11,873 nucleotides of DNA from Syntrophales bacterium (lineage in GTDB: Bacteria > Desulfobacterota > Syntrophia > Syntrophales > UBA2210). The translations under genes were made by a program, and so were the position numbers. Location of the stretch: the NCBI GenBank assembly GCA_030655735.1, contig JAUSPK010000185.1:1-11873 (forward strand). The letters run 5' to 3'. The notes beneath the pieces were generated by a model, which saw nothing but the letters and a program-made list of their open reading frames with translations, made no database searches and was not told the origin of the DNA. Shown piece after piece: positions 1-8,990 of this stretch (its first letter is position 1; the number at the start of each line of letters is the position of its first letter).

Positions 1-3000
1 GCATCTGCCGCACAATAATCTCAATGTGCTTGTCATTGATCTTGACCCCCTGCAGGCGGTACACCTCCTGCACCTCGTCGACCAGGTAACTCGCCAGCTC
101 TTTTTCACCCTTGATGTCCAGGATATCGTGAGGATTGCTCGATCCATCCATCAGGGCCTGACCTGCCACAACCCGGTCACCCTCCTGAACACTGATATAC
201 CGCCCCCTGGCGATCAGATATTCCCTGGAATCTCCCACGTCGGGGGTCACGACAATCTTTCTCTTTCCCTTGGCGTCTTCGCCGTATGATACCTCACCGT
301 CTATTTCAGCTATAACGGCATACTCCTTCGGCTTTCTCGCCTCAAAGAGCTCTGCGACTCGCGGGAGGCCGCCGGTAATATCCTTTGTCTTGGTGGTCTC
401 CCGGGGGATCCTGGCGATAATATCCCCCGCCTTTATGGTATCACCCTCCGAAACACTGATATTCGCCCCAACGGGCAGCAGGTACCGTGCGATCGCGTTG
501 GTTCCCGGAACCCGGACCGTCTTTCCGTCCTTGTCCTTGATCGAAACCCGGGGTCGCAGGTCTGCGGCCCGGTACTCGACAATGACCTTTCTCGAAAGAC
601 CGGTGACCTCATCAACCCGCTCCTGCATGGTCTTTCCTTCAACAATATCTCCAAACTTCAACGTTCCGTCAAGCTCTGAGAGTATCGGAATCGAATAGGG
701 ATCCCACTGGGCAATCAGTGTGCCTGCCTTGATCTCCTCCCCTTCAGCAACCTTCAGAAGCGCCCCATAGGGAACGGTATATTTACCGCGGTTCCTCCCC
801 TCCTGATCCAGGACGTGGACCTCCCCCTTCCTGCTCATAACGACGTCTCCGCCATCCTTACTTGCAGCCACAATATCCACAAACTTGAGTATTCCGTCAT
901 GCCTCGCTTCCAGTGTGGAGTGTTCCTCAAATTTCGCGGTACCGCCGATATGAAAGGTTCTCATGGTCAACTGAGTTCCCGGTTCACCGATAGACTGAGC
1001 CGCGATGATGCCGACCGCCTCGCCTATATTGACCAGATGACCGTGCGCCAGGTCTCTCCCATAGCACCGTGCGCAGACACCCTGCTTGGCCTTACAGGTA
1101 AGGGCGGATCGTATCAGGACGCTACCCAGTCCGGCCTTATCGATCTTTTCCGCAAGCGCCTCGTCAATCTCCTGATTTGCCTCGACCAGAACCTCTCCGG
1201 TAAAGGGATCCTCTATATCCTCCAGGGCCACCCTTCCGAGAACACGCTCACCCGCCGTTTCTATAATCTCTCCGCCTTCAACCAGGGCGGAAACGTAGAT
1301 TCCATCGAGCGTAGCGCAATCCATCTCCATGATGACACTGTCCTGCGCCACATCGACAAGCCTCCTGGTAAGATATCCGGAGTTTGCCGTCTTGAGGGCG
1401 GTGTCGGCGAGGCCCTTTCTGGCACCGTGCGTGGAGATAAAGTACTCCAGAACCGTAAGGCCTTCCCTGAAATTGGCGGTAATAGGCGTTTCTATAATCT
1501 CCCCTGACGGTTTTGCCATCAGCCCCCTCATACCGGCAAGCTGCCTGGTCTGGGCCGCACTGCCACGGGCACCGGAATCGGCCATCATATAGATCGAATT
1601 AAAACTCTCCACCTGGGTCTTCGTGCCATCAGGGGCATCTATCTCCTCGGTGCCGATACCCCGCAGCATGTCATCGGCAACCTTCTCGGTGGCATGGGCC
1701 CAGATATCAATCACCTTGTTATACCGTTCACCATCGGTTATCAGGCCGTCCATATACTGTTTCTGTATCTCAATGACATCCTTCTGGGCCTTGGCGACGG
1801 TATCGGCCTTGCTCTCTGGAATGGCAAGGTCACCCATGGCGATCGACAGGCCGGAGATCGTGGCATACTTATAGCCAAGATCCTTCACCCGGTCCGCGAG
1901 GATAACCGTCGTCTTTGCCCCGGCAGAGCGGTAACAGTAATCGATCAGGTTGGCTATCTCCTTCTTGCTGATCACCTTATTGACAAAGGCAAAGGGGACG
2001 GCATCAGGCATAATCTCATATAGCAGTATCCTGCCGACGGTCGTATCGACCAGCTGCCCCTCCATCCGGACCTTTATCCGGGCGTGGAGGTCAACCGCCC
2101 CCGCATCATACGCACTCCTTACCTCATCGGGTCCGGAGAGGATCATTCCTTCCCCTTTGACATACTCCCGTGTCCGGGTCATGTAATATATGCCGAGGAC
2201 CATATCCTGGCTGGGAACGATAATCGGCTTCCCATTTGCAGGGGAGAGTATGTTGTTGGTAGACATCATGAGGCACCGCGCCTCCACCTGGGCCTCTACC
2301 GACAGGGGTACGTGCACCGCCATCTGATCGCCGTCGAAGTCCGCATTGAATGCCGCACACACGAGAGGATGGAGCTGCAAGGCCTTCCCCTCGATAAGAA
2401 CCGGTTCAAAGGCCTGAATTCCAAGCCTGTGAAGGGTCGGGGCCCTGTTCAGCATAACGGGGTACTCGCGAACGACCTCATCCAGGGCGTCCCATACCTC
2501 CGGGCCCTCCTTCTCGACCATCTTCTTCGCGCTCTTGACGGTCGTCACATACCCCTTGTCCTCAAGCCGGTTGTAGATGAAGGGCTTGAACAGTTCGAGG
2601 GCCATCTTTTTGGGAAGTCCGCACTGGTGCAATCGCAGATCGGGACCCACCGTGATCACGGATCTCCCGGAGTAATCGACCCTCTTGCCGAGGAGATTCT
2701 GCCTGAATCTTCCCTGCTTCCCCTTGAGCATGTCCGACAAGGATTTCAGCGGCCTCTTGTTGGAACCCGTGACCGCACGACCGCGTCTGCCGTTGTCGAA
2801 CAGACAGTCAACGGCCTCCTGGAGCATCCTCTTTTCATTCCGTATGATAATCTCCGGGGCATTGAGCTCCAGCAGCCGTTTCAGACGGTTGTTCCGGTTG
2901 ATGACCCGCCGGTAGAGATCATTGAGATCGGAGGTGGCGAAACGTCCGCCATCCAGGGGAACCAGCGGTCTCAGGTCGGGAGGGATAACCGGGAGCACCG

Positions 3001-3721
3001 TCAGGACCATCCATTCAGGCCTGTTCCCCGATTTTTTCAGCGTCTCAACGATCTTCAACCGTTTCACGAGTTTTGTCTTTTTTGTGACGGACGTGGCTTC
3101 CTTCAGGTCGACCCGGAGCTCATTGTCCAGCTCTTCAAGATTGATATCTTCCAGAAGCTTTCTGATGGATTCCGCGCCTATACCCACCTCAAAGGCCTCC
3201 TCCCCGTATTCATCCAGCAGTTCCTGATACTGGTCTTCCGAAAGGAGCTCTTTCTTCTGTAGAGGGGTATTCTTCGGATCAATGACGATCCACGACTCAA
3301 AGTACAAGACCCTCTCCAACTCTTTAAGGGTGAGATCCAGGACATTCCCGATCCTGCTGGGAAGGCTCTTGAGAAACCAGATATGCGCTACCGGTGCTGC
3401 CAGGGTTATATGCCCCATCCTCTCCCTGCGGACCTTTGACTGGATGACCTCAACGCCGCATTTCTCGCACACCATCCCCCGGTGTTTCATTCTCTTGTAT
3501 CGGCCGCAGAGGCATTCGTAGTCCTTGACCGGCCCGAAGATCTTCGCGCAGAACAGGCCGTCTCTCTCGGGCTTGAATGTCCGGTAATTGATAGTCTCGG
3601 ACTTCTTGACCTCGCCGCGAGACCACGAGACTATCGTTTCCGGCGAGGCCAACGACACCTTGATGGCATTGAACCTCACAGGATCCTTAGGCTTCTCGAA
3701 AAAACCGTAGATATCTTCCAC
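1..3721 (-). CDS. rpoC: DNA-directed RNA polymerase subunit beta' (3'-truncated by window edge)
   Basis: Largest subunit of RNA polymerase; with beta it forms the active centre that makes RNA in the cytoplasm. The minus frame is open from GTG at 3721 to base 1, giving 1240 codons without a stop; the usual ~1350-1410 aa means about 110-170 C-terminal residues lie outside. GTG is the only plausible start after an in-frame TGA upstream, and an AGGGAG Shine-Dalgarno lies 9 nt before it. Visible in order: zinc site 1 (C70, C72, C85, C88); the catalytic NADFDGDQ motif with Mg-binding D461, D463 and D465; bridge helix about 752-788; zinc site 2 (C802, C876, C883, C886); trigger loop start MRTFHIGG at 920-927 and its second half ITGGLPRVAELFEAR from 1115. 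The ~185 residues between the trigger-loop halves are an SI3-type insertion as in E. coli. It lies 49 nt after rpoB and is surely co-transcribed. No frameshift or missing catalytic residue is seen. Confidence 0.98.
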   Translation of the reverse strand, partial: MEDIYGFFEKPKDPVRFNAIKVSLASPETIVSWSRGEVKKSETINYRTFKPERDGLFCAKIFGPVKDYECLCGRYKRMKHRGMVCEKCGVEVIQSKVRRERMGHITLAAPVAHIWFLKSLPSRIGNVLDLTLKELERVLYFESWIVIDPKNTPLQKKELLSEDQYQELLDEYGEEAFEVGIGAESIRKLLEDINLEELDNELRVDLKEATSVTKKTKLVKRLKIVETLKKSGNRPEWMVLTVLPVIPPDLRPLVPLDGGRFATSDLNDLYRRVINRNNRLKRLLELNAPEIIIRNEKRMLQEAVDCLFDNGRRGRAVTGSNKRPLKSLSDMLKGKQGRFRQNLLGKRVDYSGRSVITVGPDLRLHQCGLPKKMALELFKPFIYNRLEDKGYVTTVKSAKKMVEKEGPEVWDALDEVVREYPVMLNRAPTLHRLGIQAFEPVLIEGKALQLHPLVCAAFNADFDGDQMAVHVPLSVEAQVEARCLMMSTNNILSPANGKPIIVPSQDMVLGIYYMTRTREYVKGEGMILSGPDEVRSAYDAGAVDLHARIKVRMEGQLVDTTVGRILLYEIMPDAVPFAFVNKVISKKEIANLIDYCYRSAGAKTTVILADRVKDLGYKYATISGLSIAMGDLAIPESKADTVAKAQKDVIEIQKQYMDGLITDGERYNKVIDIWAHATEKVADDMLRGIGTEEIDAPDGTKTQVESFNSIYMMADSGARGSAAQTRQLAGMRGLMAKPSGEIIETPITANFREGLTVLEYFISTHGARKGLADTALKTANSGYLTRRLVDVAQDSVIMEMDCATLDGIYVSALVEGGEIIETAGERVLGRVALEDIEDPFTGEVLVEANQEIDEALAEKIDKAGLGSVLIRSALTCKAKQGVCARCYGRDLAHGHLVNIGEAVGIIAAQSIGEPGTQLTMRTFHIGGTAKFEEHSTLEARHDGILKFVDIVAASKDGGDVVMSRKGEVHVLDQEGRNRGKYTVPYGALLKVAEGEEIKAGTLIAQWDPYSIPILSELDGTLKFGDIVEGKTMQERVDEVTGLSRKVIVEYRAADLRPRVSIKDKDGKTVRVPGTNAIARYLLPVGANISVSEGDTIKAGDIIARIPRETTKTKDITGGLPRVAELFEARKPKEYAVIAEIDGEVSYGEDAKGKRKIVVTPDVGDSREYLIARGRYISVQEGDRVVAGQALMDGSSNPHDILDIKGEKELASYLVDEVQEVYRLQGVKINDKHIEIIVRQM

Positions 3722-3770
3722 TCGATACCGCTCCCTTTGTTTTCTAACAGTTTTTATAGAGGATCAGGTC

Positions 3771-6700
3771 TTACACACCCTCTAGCAATTCAACATTAAT
3801 GGCCAGGCCCTGCAGCTCTTTGACCAGCACGTTAAAGGACTCCGGCAGTCCGGGTTCCAAGGTATGTTCCCCCTTAACGATCGCCTCGTACATCCTCGTT
3901 CTCCCCGCCACATCGTCCGCCTTGACGGTCAGGAACTCTTGCAGGGCGTAGGCGGCTCCGTAGGCCTCGATGGCCCATACCTCCATTTCGCCCAGCCTCT
4001 GTCCGCCGAACTGTGCCTTTCCCCCAAGGGGCTGCTGAGTAACCAGGGAATAGGGTCCTATGGACCTGGCATGGATCTTATCGTCGACAAGGTGGTGGAG
4101 TTTCAACATGTAGATCATCCCCACGGTCACATTCTGGTCAAAGGGCTCTCCCGTCCGGCCATCGAAAAGCCTCGTCTGACCCGTTTCCGGCAGACCGGCC
4201 GACCTGAGCATATCCTTTATCTCATCCTCATGAGCCCCATCAAATACCGGGGTGGCCATCGGGACCCCTTTCCCCAGCCTGAGGGCAAGTTTTCTGATTT
4301 CGTCGTCAGTAGCCCCATCCACAAAGGCATCAAACTCGGGAGATGCGTACACCTTCTTCAGTTCTTTTTTCACCACGTCCATGCCGGCCCCATTTACAAG
4401 GGCCTGAATCTTTTCCCCCAGCCCCTTTGCCGCCCACCCGAGATGAGTTTCGAGGATCTGGCCGACGTTCATACGCGAAGGCACGCCGAGGGGATTCAAG
4501 ACGATATCGACAGGCGACCCGTCCTCAAAGAAGGGCATGTCCTCCTCCGGGAGTATTCTCGAAAGCACCCCCTTGTTGCCGTGTCTTCCGGCCATCTTGT
4601 CACCGACAGAGAGTTTTCTCTTTATGGCAACATACACCTTTACCAGTTTGATCACGCCGGGGGGCAGTTCATCCCCCACCTTCATCTTCTCTATCTTCTC
4701 AGCAAAAAACGACTCGACGCCCTCCACTCTCTCAGCAAGGCCCGTAAGCAGGGCTCTTACCTTCTCTTCAGCCTCATAATCATCAAGCGTTATATCCTTC
4801 CAGAGCCTGGTGGGAATATCCGCAAGGATCTCTCTCGTAATGGTTTCCGCTTTTTTCAGGAAGACCTTCCTGCCGTTCGGATCAACCAGTTTTGAAGCGG
4901 AGGACTTCCCTACCAGTAATTCGGAGATCTTTTTCTCCACATTGTCGGTAATAATCCTGGCTTCATCATCCCTGTCTTTCAGGAGGCTCTCAATCTCTTC
5001 GTCTTCTATCTCTTTGGATCTGCTGTCTTTATCGGCCCCCTTGCGGGTAAATATCTTGGCATCTATTACCACGCCTTCGACACCGGGCGGGACCCTGAGG
5101 GACGTATCCCTGACATCGCCGGCCTTTTCCCCGAATATGGCACGCAGCAGCTTTTCTTCCGGCGACAACTGGGTTTCACCCTTCGGCGTAACCTTTCCCA
5201 CAAGGATATCACCCGATTTTACCGACGCACCCATCCTGACAATGCCGCTTTCATCCAGATTCCTCAGGGCATCCTCTCCCACGTTGGGGATATCCCGTGT
5301 AATCTCTTCCTTCCCCAGTTTGGTATCTCTCGCCACCGTCTCGAATTCGTCTATATGCACGGAGGTATAGATGTCATCCTTTGCAATTCTCTCACTTATC
5401 AATATGGAATCTTCGTAGTTGTACCCGCCCCACGGCATGAAAGCGACCATAACATTTCTGCCCAGTGCCAGCTCACCGTTATCGGTAGCCGGGCCGTCGG
5501 CTATAATGTCTCCCTTTTGTACCCTGCTTCCCTTGTCTACGATGGGTTTGTGATTAAAACAGGTATTCTGGTTTGAACGCTGATACTTGGTCAGGCTGTA
5601 TATATCGACACCGATATCGGACGCATTCAAATCTACGACATCGCGTTTGATAACAATCCTCGAGGCATCAACATCCTCGACAATACCGGATTCACTTGCC
5701 ACGATGACGGCACCCGAATCCCGCGCCACAACCGCCCCCATACCGGTCCCCACAAGGGGTGCCTCCGGCTTGAGCAGCGGAACGGCCTGACGCTGCATAT
5801 TCGAACCCATCAGGGCCCGGTTGGCATCATCATGTTCCAGAAACGGGATAAGCCCGGCAGCAACAGAAACAAGCTGGCTGGGGGATACGTCCATCAGATG
5901 TATCTCCCCCGGTCCCACGGTTACGTAATTTCCACTCTTTCTTGCCGTGATGAGAGCCCCTGTAAACTTCCCCTTTGCATCAACAGGGACATTCGCCTGG
6001 GCTATGATATAATCCTCTTCCTCGGTGGCGGTGAGATACCGGATCTCATCGAGGACCTTCCCCTCTTTTACCACCCGGTACGGCGTCTCTATAAAACCGA
6101 AGTCATTGACCCGGGCATAGCAGCTGAGGGATACGATCAGACCGATATTGGGACCTTCCGGCGTTTCAACAGGACACACACGCCCATAGTGGGTATTGTG
6201 CACATCCCGTACCTCAAACCCCGCCCTCTCACGGGTGAGCCCTCCGGGGCCAAGAGCCGACAATCTTCTCTTGTGCGTAATCTCAGAGAGAGGATTGGTC
6301 TGATCCATGAATTGAGACAGCTGACTGCTCCCGAAAAACTCATTGACCACAGCGGTAACCGGTTTGGCATTGATAAGATCGTGCGGCATCATGGTTTCTA
6401 TATCGAGGAGGTTCATCTTTTCCTTGATGGCACGCTCCATCCGCACCAGCCCGATTCGGTACTGATTCTCTATCAGCTCTCCAACGGACCTGATCCTCCG
6501 GTTCCCGAGGTGATCGATATCATCGACACTGTACTCGGGCACGCCGTTTTTCAGGTTGATGAGGTACCTCACCGCCTCCATGACATCATCCTCACGGAGA
6601 ACAGTCGTATCGGAAGGCACGTTCATGCGAAGCTTGTAGTTCATCTTCACCCGTCCGACATCGGACAGGTCATAGCTATCCTGGTTGAAAAAGAGGCTGT

Positions 6701-7859
6701 TGAAAAACCGATGGGCCGTTTCAAGCGAGGGGGGGTTGCTGGGCCTCAATCTCCGGTATATGTCGATGATGGCATCGTCTTGGGTCTCGATCTTATCGAC
6801 GAGTATGGTATTCCTGATATAGGCGTTCGTTCCTTCCTCGTCAAGCTGAACAAGTCCGACCTCCTTGATCTTCCTTTCATGAAGGAGATTCACGCCATCT
6901 TCATCCAGCTCATCGTTGCATTTCAGGAAGACTTCACCGGTTGCGGGATCCACCACGTCCGAAGCAAGTGCCTTCCCCACAAGGTAATCCCCGCCGACAT
7001 CAAGCCGGTCCATCCCCGCATCCTCCGCCTTTTTCAGGAAGGCCTTTGAAATCTTTCTTCCCTTCTTGAGGATTACCTCTCCGGTCTTCGAATCCTTGAT
7101 ATCTTGAGGCACCCTTTCGCCGATAAGATTATCATCCACGATCAGAGAGACGCGACTGGCGCTCAGGATAACCTTCTCAATATTGTAGAAGTATCCCATC
7201 AGTTCTTCTGCAGAATATCCCATGGCCTTGAGGAGCACCGTTACCGGCATCTTCCTCCTCCTGTCCACCCTGGCGTAGAGGATATCCTTCGGATCAAATT
7301 CTAGATCAAGCCATGAACCCCTTATGGGTATGACCCTCGCCGAATAAATCAGCTTGCCGCTCACATGGGTCTTTCCCTTGTCGTGACCGAAAAATATGCC
7401 CGGCGACCGATGCAACTGACTGACAATGACCCTCTCGGTACCGTTGATATTAAAGGTACCCTTTTCGGTCATCAACGGAATTTCGCCGAAGTATATCTCC
7501 TGCTCCTTGATGTCACGTATGGTCTTCTGCTCGCTGGTACGGCCATTCGTGTCGAACACGACAAGCCGAACCACTACCCTCAGGGGGGCGTTATAGGTCA
7601 TCCCCCTCTGTGTGCACTCCCGGACATCATACCGGGCATTGCCTATCTTGTAACTGACAAACTCCAGGGAGCATTTCCCGCTAAAATCGACAATGGGAAA
7701 GACACTCTTAAAGGCCCCCTGAAGACCGAAGTTCCCCCTCTTTCCGGGTTCTACATCGGCCTGGAGGAATTTCTCATAGGACTTTCTCTGAATTTCTATG
7801 AGATCGGGTATCTCAACTATCTTTTTTATGCGGCCAAAACTTTTTCTATAAGTACCCAT
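3771..7859 (-). CDS. rpoB: DNA-directed RNA polymerase subunit beta
   Basis: Second-largest RNA polymerase subunit, forming one side of the active-site cleft and the rifampicin pocket. The protein is complete at 1362 aa (E. coli 1342). ATG at 7859 has an AAGGAT ribosome binding site at 7864-7869. An i4-like lobe insertion spans roughly residues 233-350. The rifampicin region starts at G510 (GSSQLSQFMDQTNP) and keeps Q516, D519, H529, R532 and S534, equivalent to E. coli 513, 516, 526, 529 and 531, so a rifampicin-sensitive genotype is predicted. NYEDSIL lies at 814-820. An i9-like insertion occupies about 941-1065. The signature GDKMAGRHGNKG is at 1086-1097, and the C-terminal clamp part includes EMEVWAIEAYGAAYALQEFL near 1291-1310. 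Relative to E. coli the numbering offset rises from +3 at 814 to +23 at 1086, so the extra length lies in the i9 region. It follows rplL after a 125-nt spacer holding an attenuator-like hairpin. Confidence 0.99.
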   Translation of the reverse strand: MGTYRKSFGRIKKIVEIPDLIEIQRKSYEKFLQADVEPGKRGNFGLQGAFKSVFPIVDFSGKCSLEFVSYKIGNARYDVRECTQRGMTYNAPLRVVVRLVVFDTNGRTSEQKTIRDIKEQEIYFGEIPLMTEKGTFNINGTERVIVSQLHRSPGIFFGHDKGKTHVSGKLIYSARVIPIRGSWLDLEFDPKDILYARVDRRRKMPVTVLLKAMGYSAEELMGYFYNIEKVILSASRVSLIVDDNLIGERVPQDIKDSKTGEVILKKGRKISKAFLKKAEDAGMDRLDVGGDYLVGKALASDVVDPATGEVFLKCNDELDEDGVNLLHERKIKEVGLVQLDEEGTNAYIRNTILVDKIETQDDAIIDIYRRLRPSNPPSLETAHRFFNSLFFNQDSYDLSDVGRVKMNYKLRMNVPSDTTVLREDDVMEAVRYLINLKNGVPEYSVDDIDHLGNRRIRSVGELIENQYRIGLVRMERAIKEKMNLLDIETMMPHDLINAKPVTAVVNEFFGSSQLSQFMDQTNPLSEITHKRRLSALGPGGLTRERAGFEVRDVHNTHYGRVCPVETPEGPNIGLIVSLSCYARVNDFGFIETPYRVVKEGKVLDEIRYLTATEEEDYIIAQANVPVDAKGKFTGALITARKSGNYVTVGPGEIHLMDVSPSQLVSVAAGLIPFLEHDDANRALMGSNMQRQAVPLLKPEAPLVGTGMGAVVARDSGAVIVASESGIVEDVDASRIVIKRDVVDLNASDIGVDIYSLTKYQRSNQNTCFNHKPIVDKGSRVQKGDIIADGPATDNGELALGRNVMVAFMPWGGYNYEDSILISERIAKDDIYTSVHIDEFETVARDTKLGKEEITRDIPNVGEDALRNLDESGIVRMGASVKSGDILVGKVTPKGETQLSPEEKLLRAIFGEKAGDVRDTSLRVPPGVEGVVIDAKIFTRKGADKDSRSKEIEDEEIESLLKDRDDEARIITDNVEKKISELLVGKSSASKLVDPNGRKVFLKKAETITREILADIPTRLWKDITLDDYEAEEKVRALLTGLAERVEGVESFFAEKIEKMKVGDELPPGVIKLVKVYVAIKRKLSVGDKMAGRHGNKGVLSRILPEEDMPFFEDGSPVDIVLNPLGVPSRMNVGQILETHLGWAAKGLGEKIQALVNGAGMDVVKKELKKVYASPEFDAFVDGATDDEIRKLALRLGKGVPMATPVFDGAHEDEIKDMLRSAGLPETGQTRLFDGRTGEPFDQNVTVGMIYMLKLHHLVDDKIHARSIGPYSLVTQQPLGGKAQFGGQRLGEMEVWAIEAYGAAYALQEFLTVKADDVAGRTRMYEAIVKGEHTLEPGLPESFNVLVKELQGLAINVELLEGV

Positions 7860-7885
7860 AGTGATCCTTATGATGGTCTACCCTT

Positions 7886-7936
7886 CATAAAAGAGAGAAG
7901 CCAGAACAGAAATATCCTTTCTGACCTCTGGCTTCT
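7886..7936 (-). terminator. Candidate rplL-rpoB attenuator / processing hairpin
   Basis: In the transcript, AGAAGCCAGA (7936-7927) pairs perfectly with TCTGGCTTCT (7905-7896). Inside it, CAGAAA (7923-7918) pairs with TTTCTG (7912-7907) around a 5-nt loop, leaving a small asymmetric internal loop (GGT opposite T). The stem is followed by CTCTTTTATG, an imperfect U tract. The hairpin begins 48 nt after the rplL stop and ends 36 nt before the rpoB ATG. In E. coli this same spacer carries a partial terminator and an RNase III processing site that lowers rpoBC expression relative to rplJL. Position and shape suggest the same role here, but termination strength and cleavage are inference. Confidence 0.7.
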
Positions 7937-7984
7937 GGACTCATACCATTGAATCTCCTTGTAATGTTCAACTGTGTACGACTG

Positions 7985-8371
7985 TTACTTGATCTCTACC
8001 GTTCCGCCCACTTCTTCCAGCTTTGCCTTTATCTCTTCAGCCTCGCCCTTCGATATACCCTCTTTAACGGCCTTGGGAACGCCTTCAACAAGGTCCTTGG
8101 CCTCTTTAAGCCCTAACCCCGTTACGGCCCTGGCAACCTTGATAACCTGGATCTTCTGGTCGCCGAATCCCGTGAGGATAACATCAAAATCTGTTTTTTC
8201 CTCTGCCGGGGCTGCTGCCGGTCCGGCTGCTGCCGCTGCTGCCACTGGGGCCGCTGCGGAGACACCAAACCTCTCCTCTAATTCCTTCACCATTTCAGAC
8301 AGTTCAAGGACTGTCATCTCTTCAAGAAAACTGATAACCTCTTCCTTTGTGATCTTTTTTGCTGTTGCCAT
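7985..8371 (-). CDS. rplL: 50S ribosomal protein L7/L12 (bL12)
   Basis: Flexible stalk protein of the large ribosomal subunit. Its dimers bind L10 and recruit and stimulate translational GTPases (EF-G, EF-Tu, IF2). The protein is 128 aa, close to the usual 120-130. Residues 1-36 form the helical dimerisation and L10-binding domain. Residues 38-56 are an Ala/Pro/Gly-rich hinge (SAAAPVAAAAAAGPAAAPA). Residues 58-128 form the globular C-terminal domain with the factor-binding stretch KVARAVTGLGLKEAKDLVE. ATG at 8371 follows an AAAGGA Shine-Dalgarno. The gene starts 26 nt after rplJ, so both are expected to respond to the L10 leader. The hinge is alanine-rich and low in complexity, which is normal for the family. 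Confidence 0.99.
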   Translation of the reverse strand: MATAKKITKEEVISFLEEMTVLELSEMVKELEERFGVSAAAPVAAAAAAGPAAAPAEEKTDFDVILTGFGDQKIQVIKVARAVTGLGLKEAKDLVEGVPKAVKEGISKGEAEEIKAKLEEVGGTVEIK

Positions 8372-8397
8372 TGTTCTATATATCCTTTCCTGTATGT

Positions 8398-8919
8398 CTA
8401 ATTGTTTTCTTTATTCAATCTATGGGCCTCAAGTACCTGCACAAGCCCCCGGGGAACTGCGCTCAAAACGGTGACAAGCTGGGTCTGCGCCCCTACCATA
8501 ACAGAAAGGAGCTTCCCCAGAAGGACCTCTCTGCTCGGCAGTTCAGCCAGGGCACTTATCTGTTCCCTGCTCAACAGCTTACCATCCAATACACCCGCCC
8601 AGATCTCAAGCTTGTCGTTCTTCTTGGCAAACTCAACCAGTATCTTGGTTGGCTCTACCACATCTCCAAAGTTCATCATGAGAGCTCTGGGGCCCTTGAG
8701 GTGATCATCCAGCGGTAAAAACTCCGTGTCCTTCAGAGCGATGCTGAGAAGGTTATTCTTCACCACCTTAAGCTCACTCTCCGCTTTGCGCAACTCATTC
8801 CTCAGGTCAGTAATATCCTTGACCTTGATGCCGCTGTAGTCTGCAAGAACAGCCATTTTAACATCCTTCAGCTTTTCATGAAGCTCAGCAACAATACGTT
8901 CTTTCGCGCTTTTATTCAA
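8398..8919 (-). CDS. rplJ: 50S ribosomal protein L10 (uL10), probable TTG start
   Basis: Base of the L7/L12 stalk; it binds 23S rRNA with L11 and, as the L10-(L12)n complex, represses its own mRNA. From the TTG at 8919 the protein is 173 aa, in the usual 165-175 range, starting MNKSAKERIVAELHEKL as L10 proteins do. The frame is open upstream to an ATG at 8979, but that extension (rich in Gly, Cys and Thr) does not resemble L10 and lies inside the leader. A strong AAGGAGG at 8933-8927 sits 7 nt before the TTG. Conserved parts include the RNA-binding VVKNNLLSIAL near 52-62, LPSREVLLGKL at 127-137, and a C-terminal helix about 140-168 that carries the L7/L12 dimers. An out-of-frame ATG at 8924 opens a two-codon ORF overlapping this start. 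Function is certain; the exact start is likely but unproven. Confidence 0.96.
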   Translation of the reverse strand: MNKSAKERIVAELHEKLKDVKMAVLADYSGIKVKDITDLRNELRKAESELKVVKNNLLSIALKDTEFLPLDDHLKGPRALMMNFGDVVEPTKILVEFAKKNDKLEIWAGVLDGKLLSREQISALAELPSREVLLGKLLSVMVGAQTQLVTVLSAVPRGLVQVLEAHRLNKENN

Positions 8920-8933
8920 TACATGGCCTCCTT
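8917..8933 (-). promoter_or_regulatory. rplJ ribosome binding site with overlapping two-codon ORF
   Basis: In the transcript AAGGAGG (8933-8927) is followed by CC, then ATGTATTGAAT. The TTG at 8919-8917 is in the rplJ frame with an ideal 7-nt spacer. The ATG at 8924-8922 has only a 2-nt spacer and reads Met-Tyr-stop, its TGA (8918-8916) overlapping the TTG by two bases. The site decides the L10 start. Whether the mini-ORF is ever translated is unknown. Confidence 0.7.
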
Positions 8934-8990
8934 CCGTTGTTTGAGTTCCAAAACATCCTGCCCGCCCTGGGACGATCAAGATTCTCTGAA

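Noticed and set aside
510..560. Search for rifampicin-resistance changes in the beta subunit (residue numbers, mapping to about 6332-6180 on the DNA)
   Set aside because: All key positions are the common sensitive residues; the Thr at 521 (Asn in E. coli) is frequent in other bacteria.
1256..1501. A 15-nt exact repeat (CGTTTCTATAATCTC at 1256-1270 and 1487-1501)
   Set aside because: Both copies encode GEIIET-like stretches within rpoC (residues near 740 and 818), with no further repeat structure; chance or codon-use coincidence is enough.
2084..7049. Long plus-strand open frames opposite rpoC and rpoB (about 392, 343 and 405 codons at 2084-3262, 3864-4895 and 5832-7049)
   Set aside because: They are antisense shadows of unmistakable, intact rpoC and rpoB coding sequence, resemble no known family, and arise from the codon bias of the real genes.
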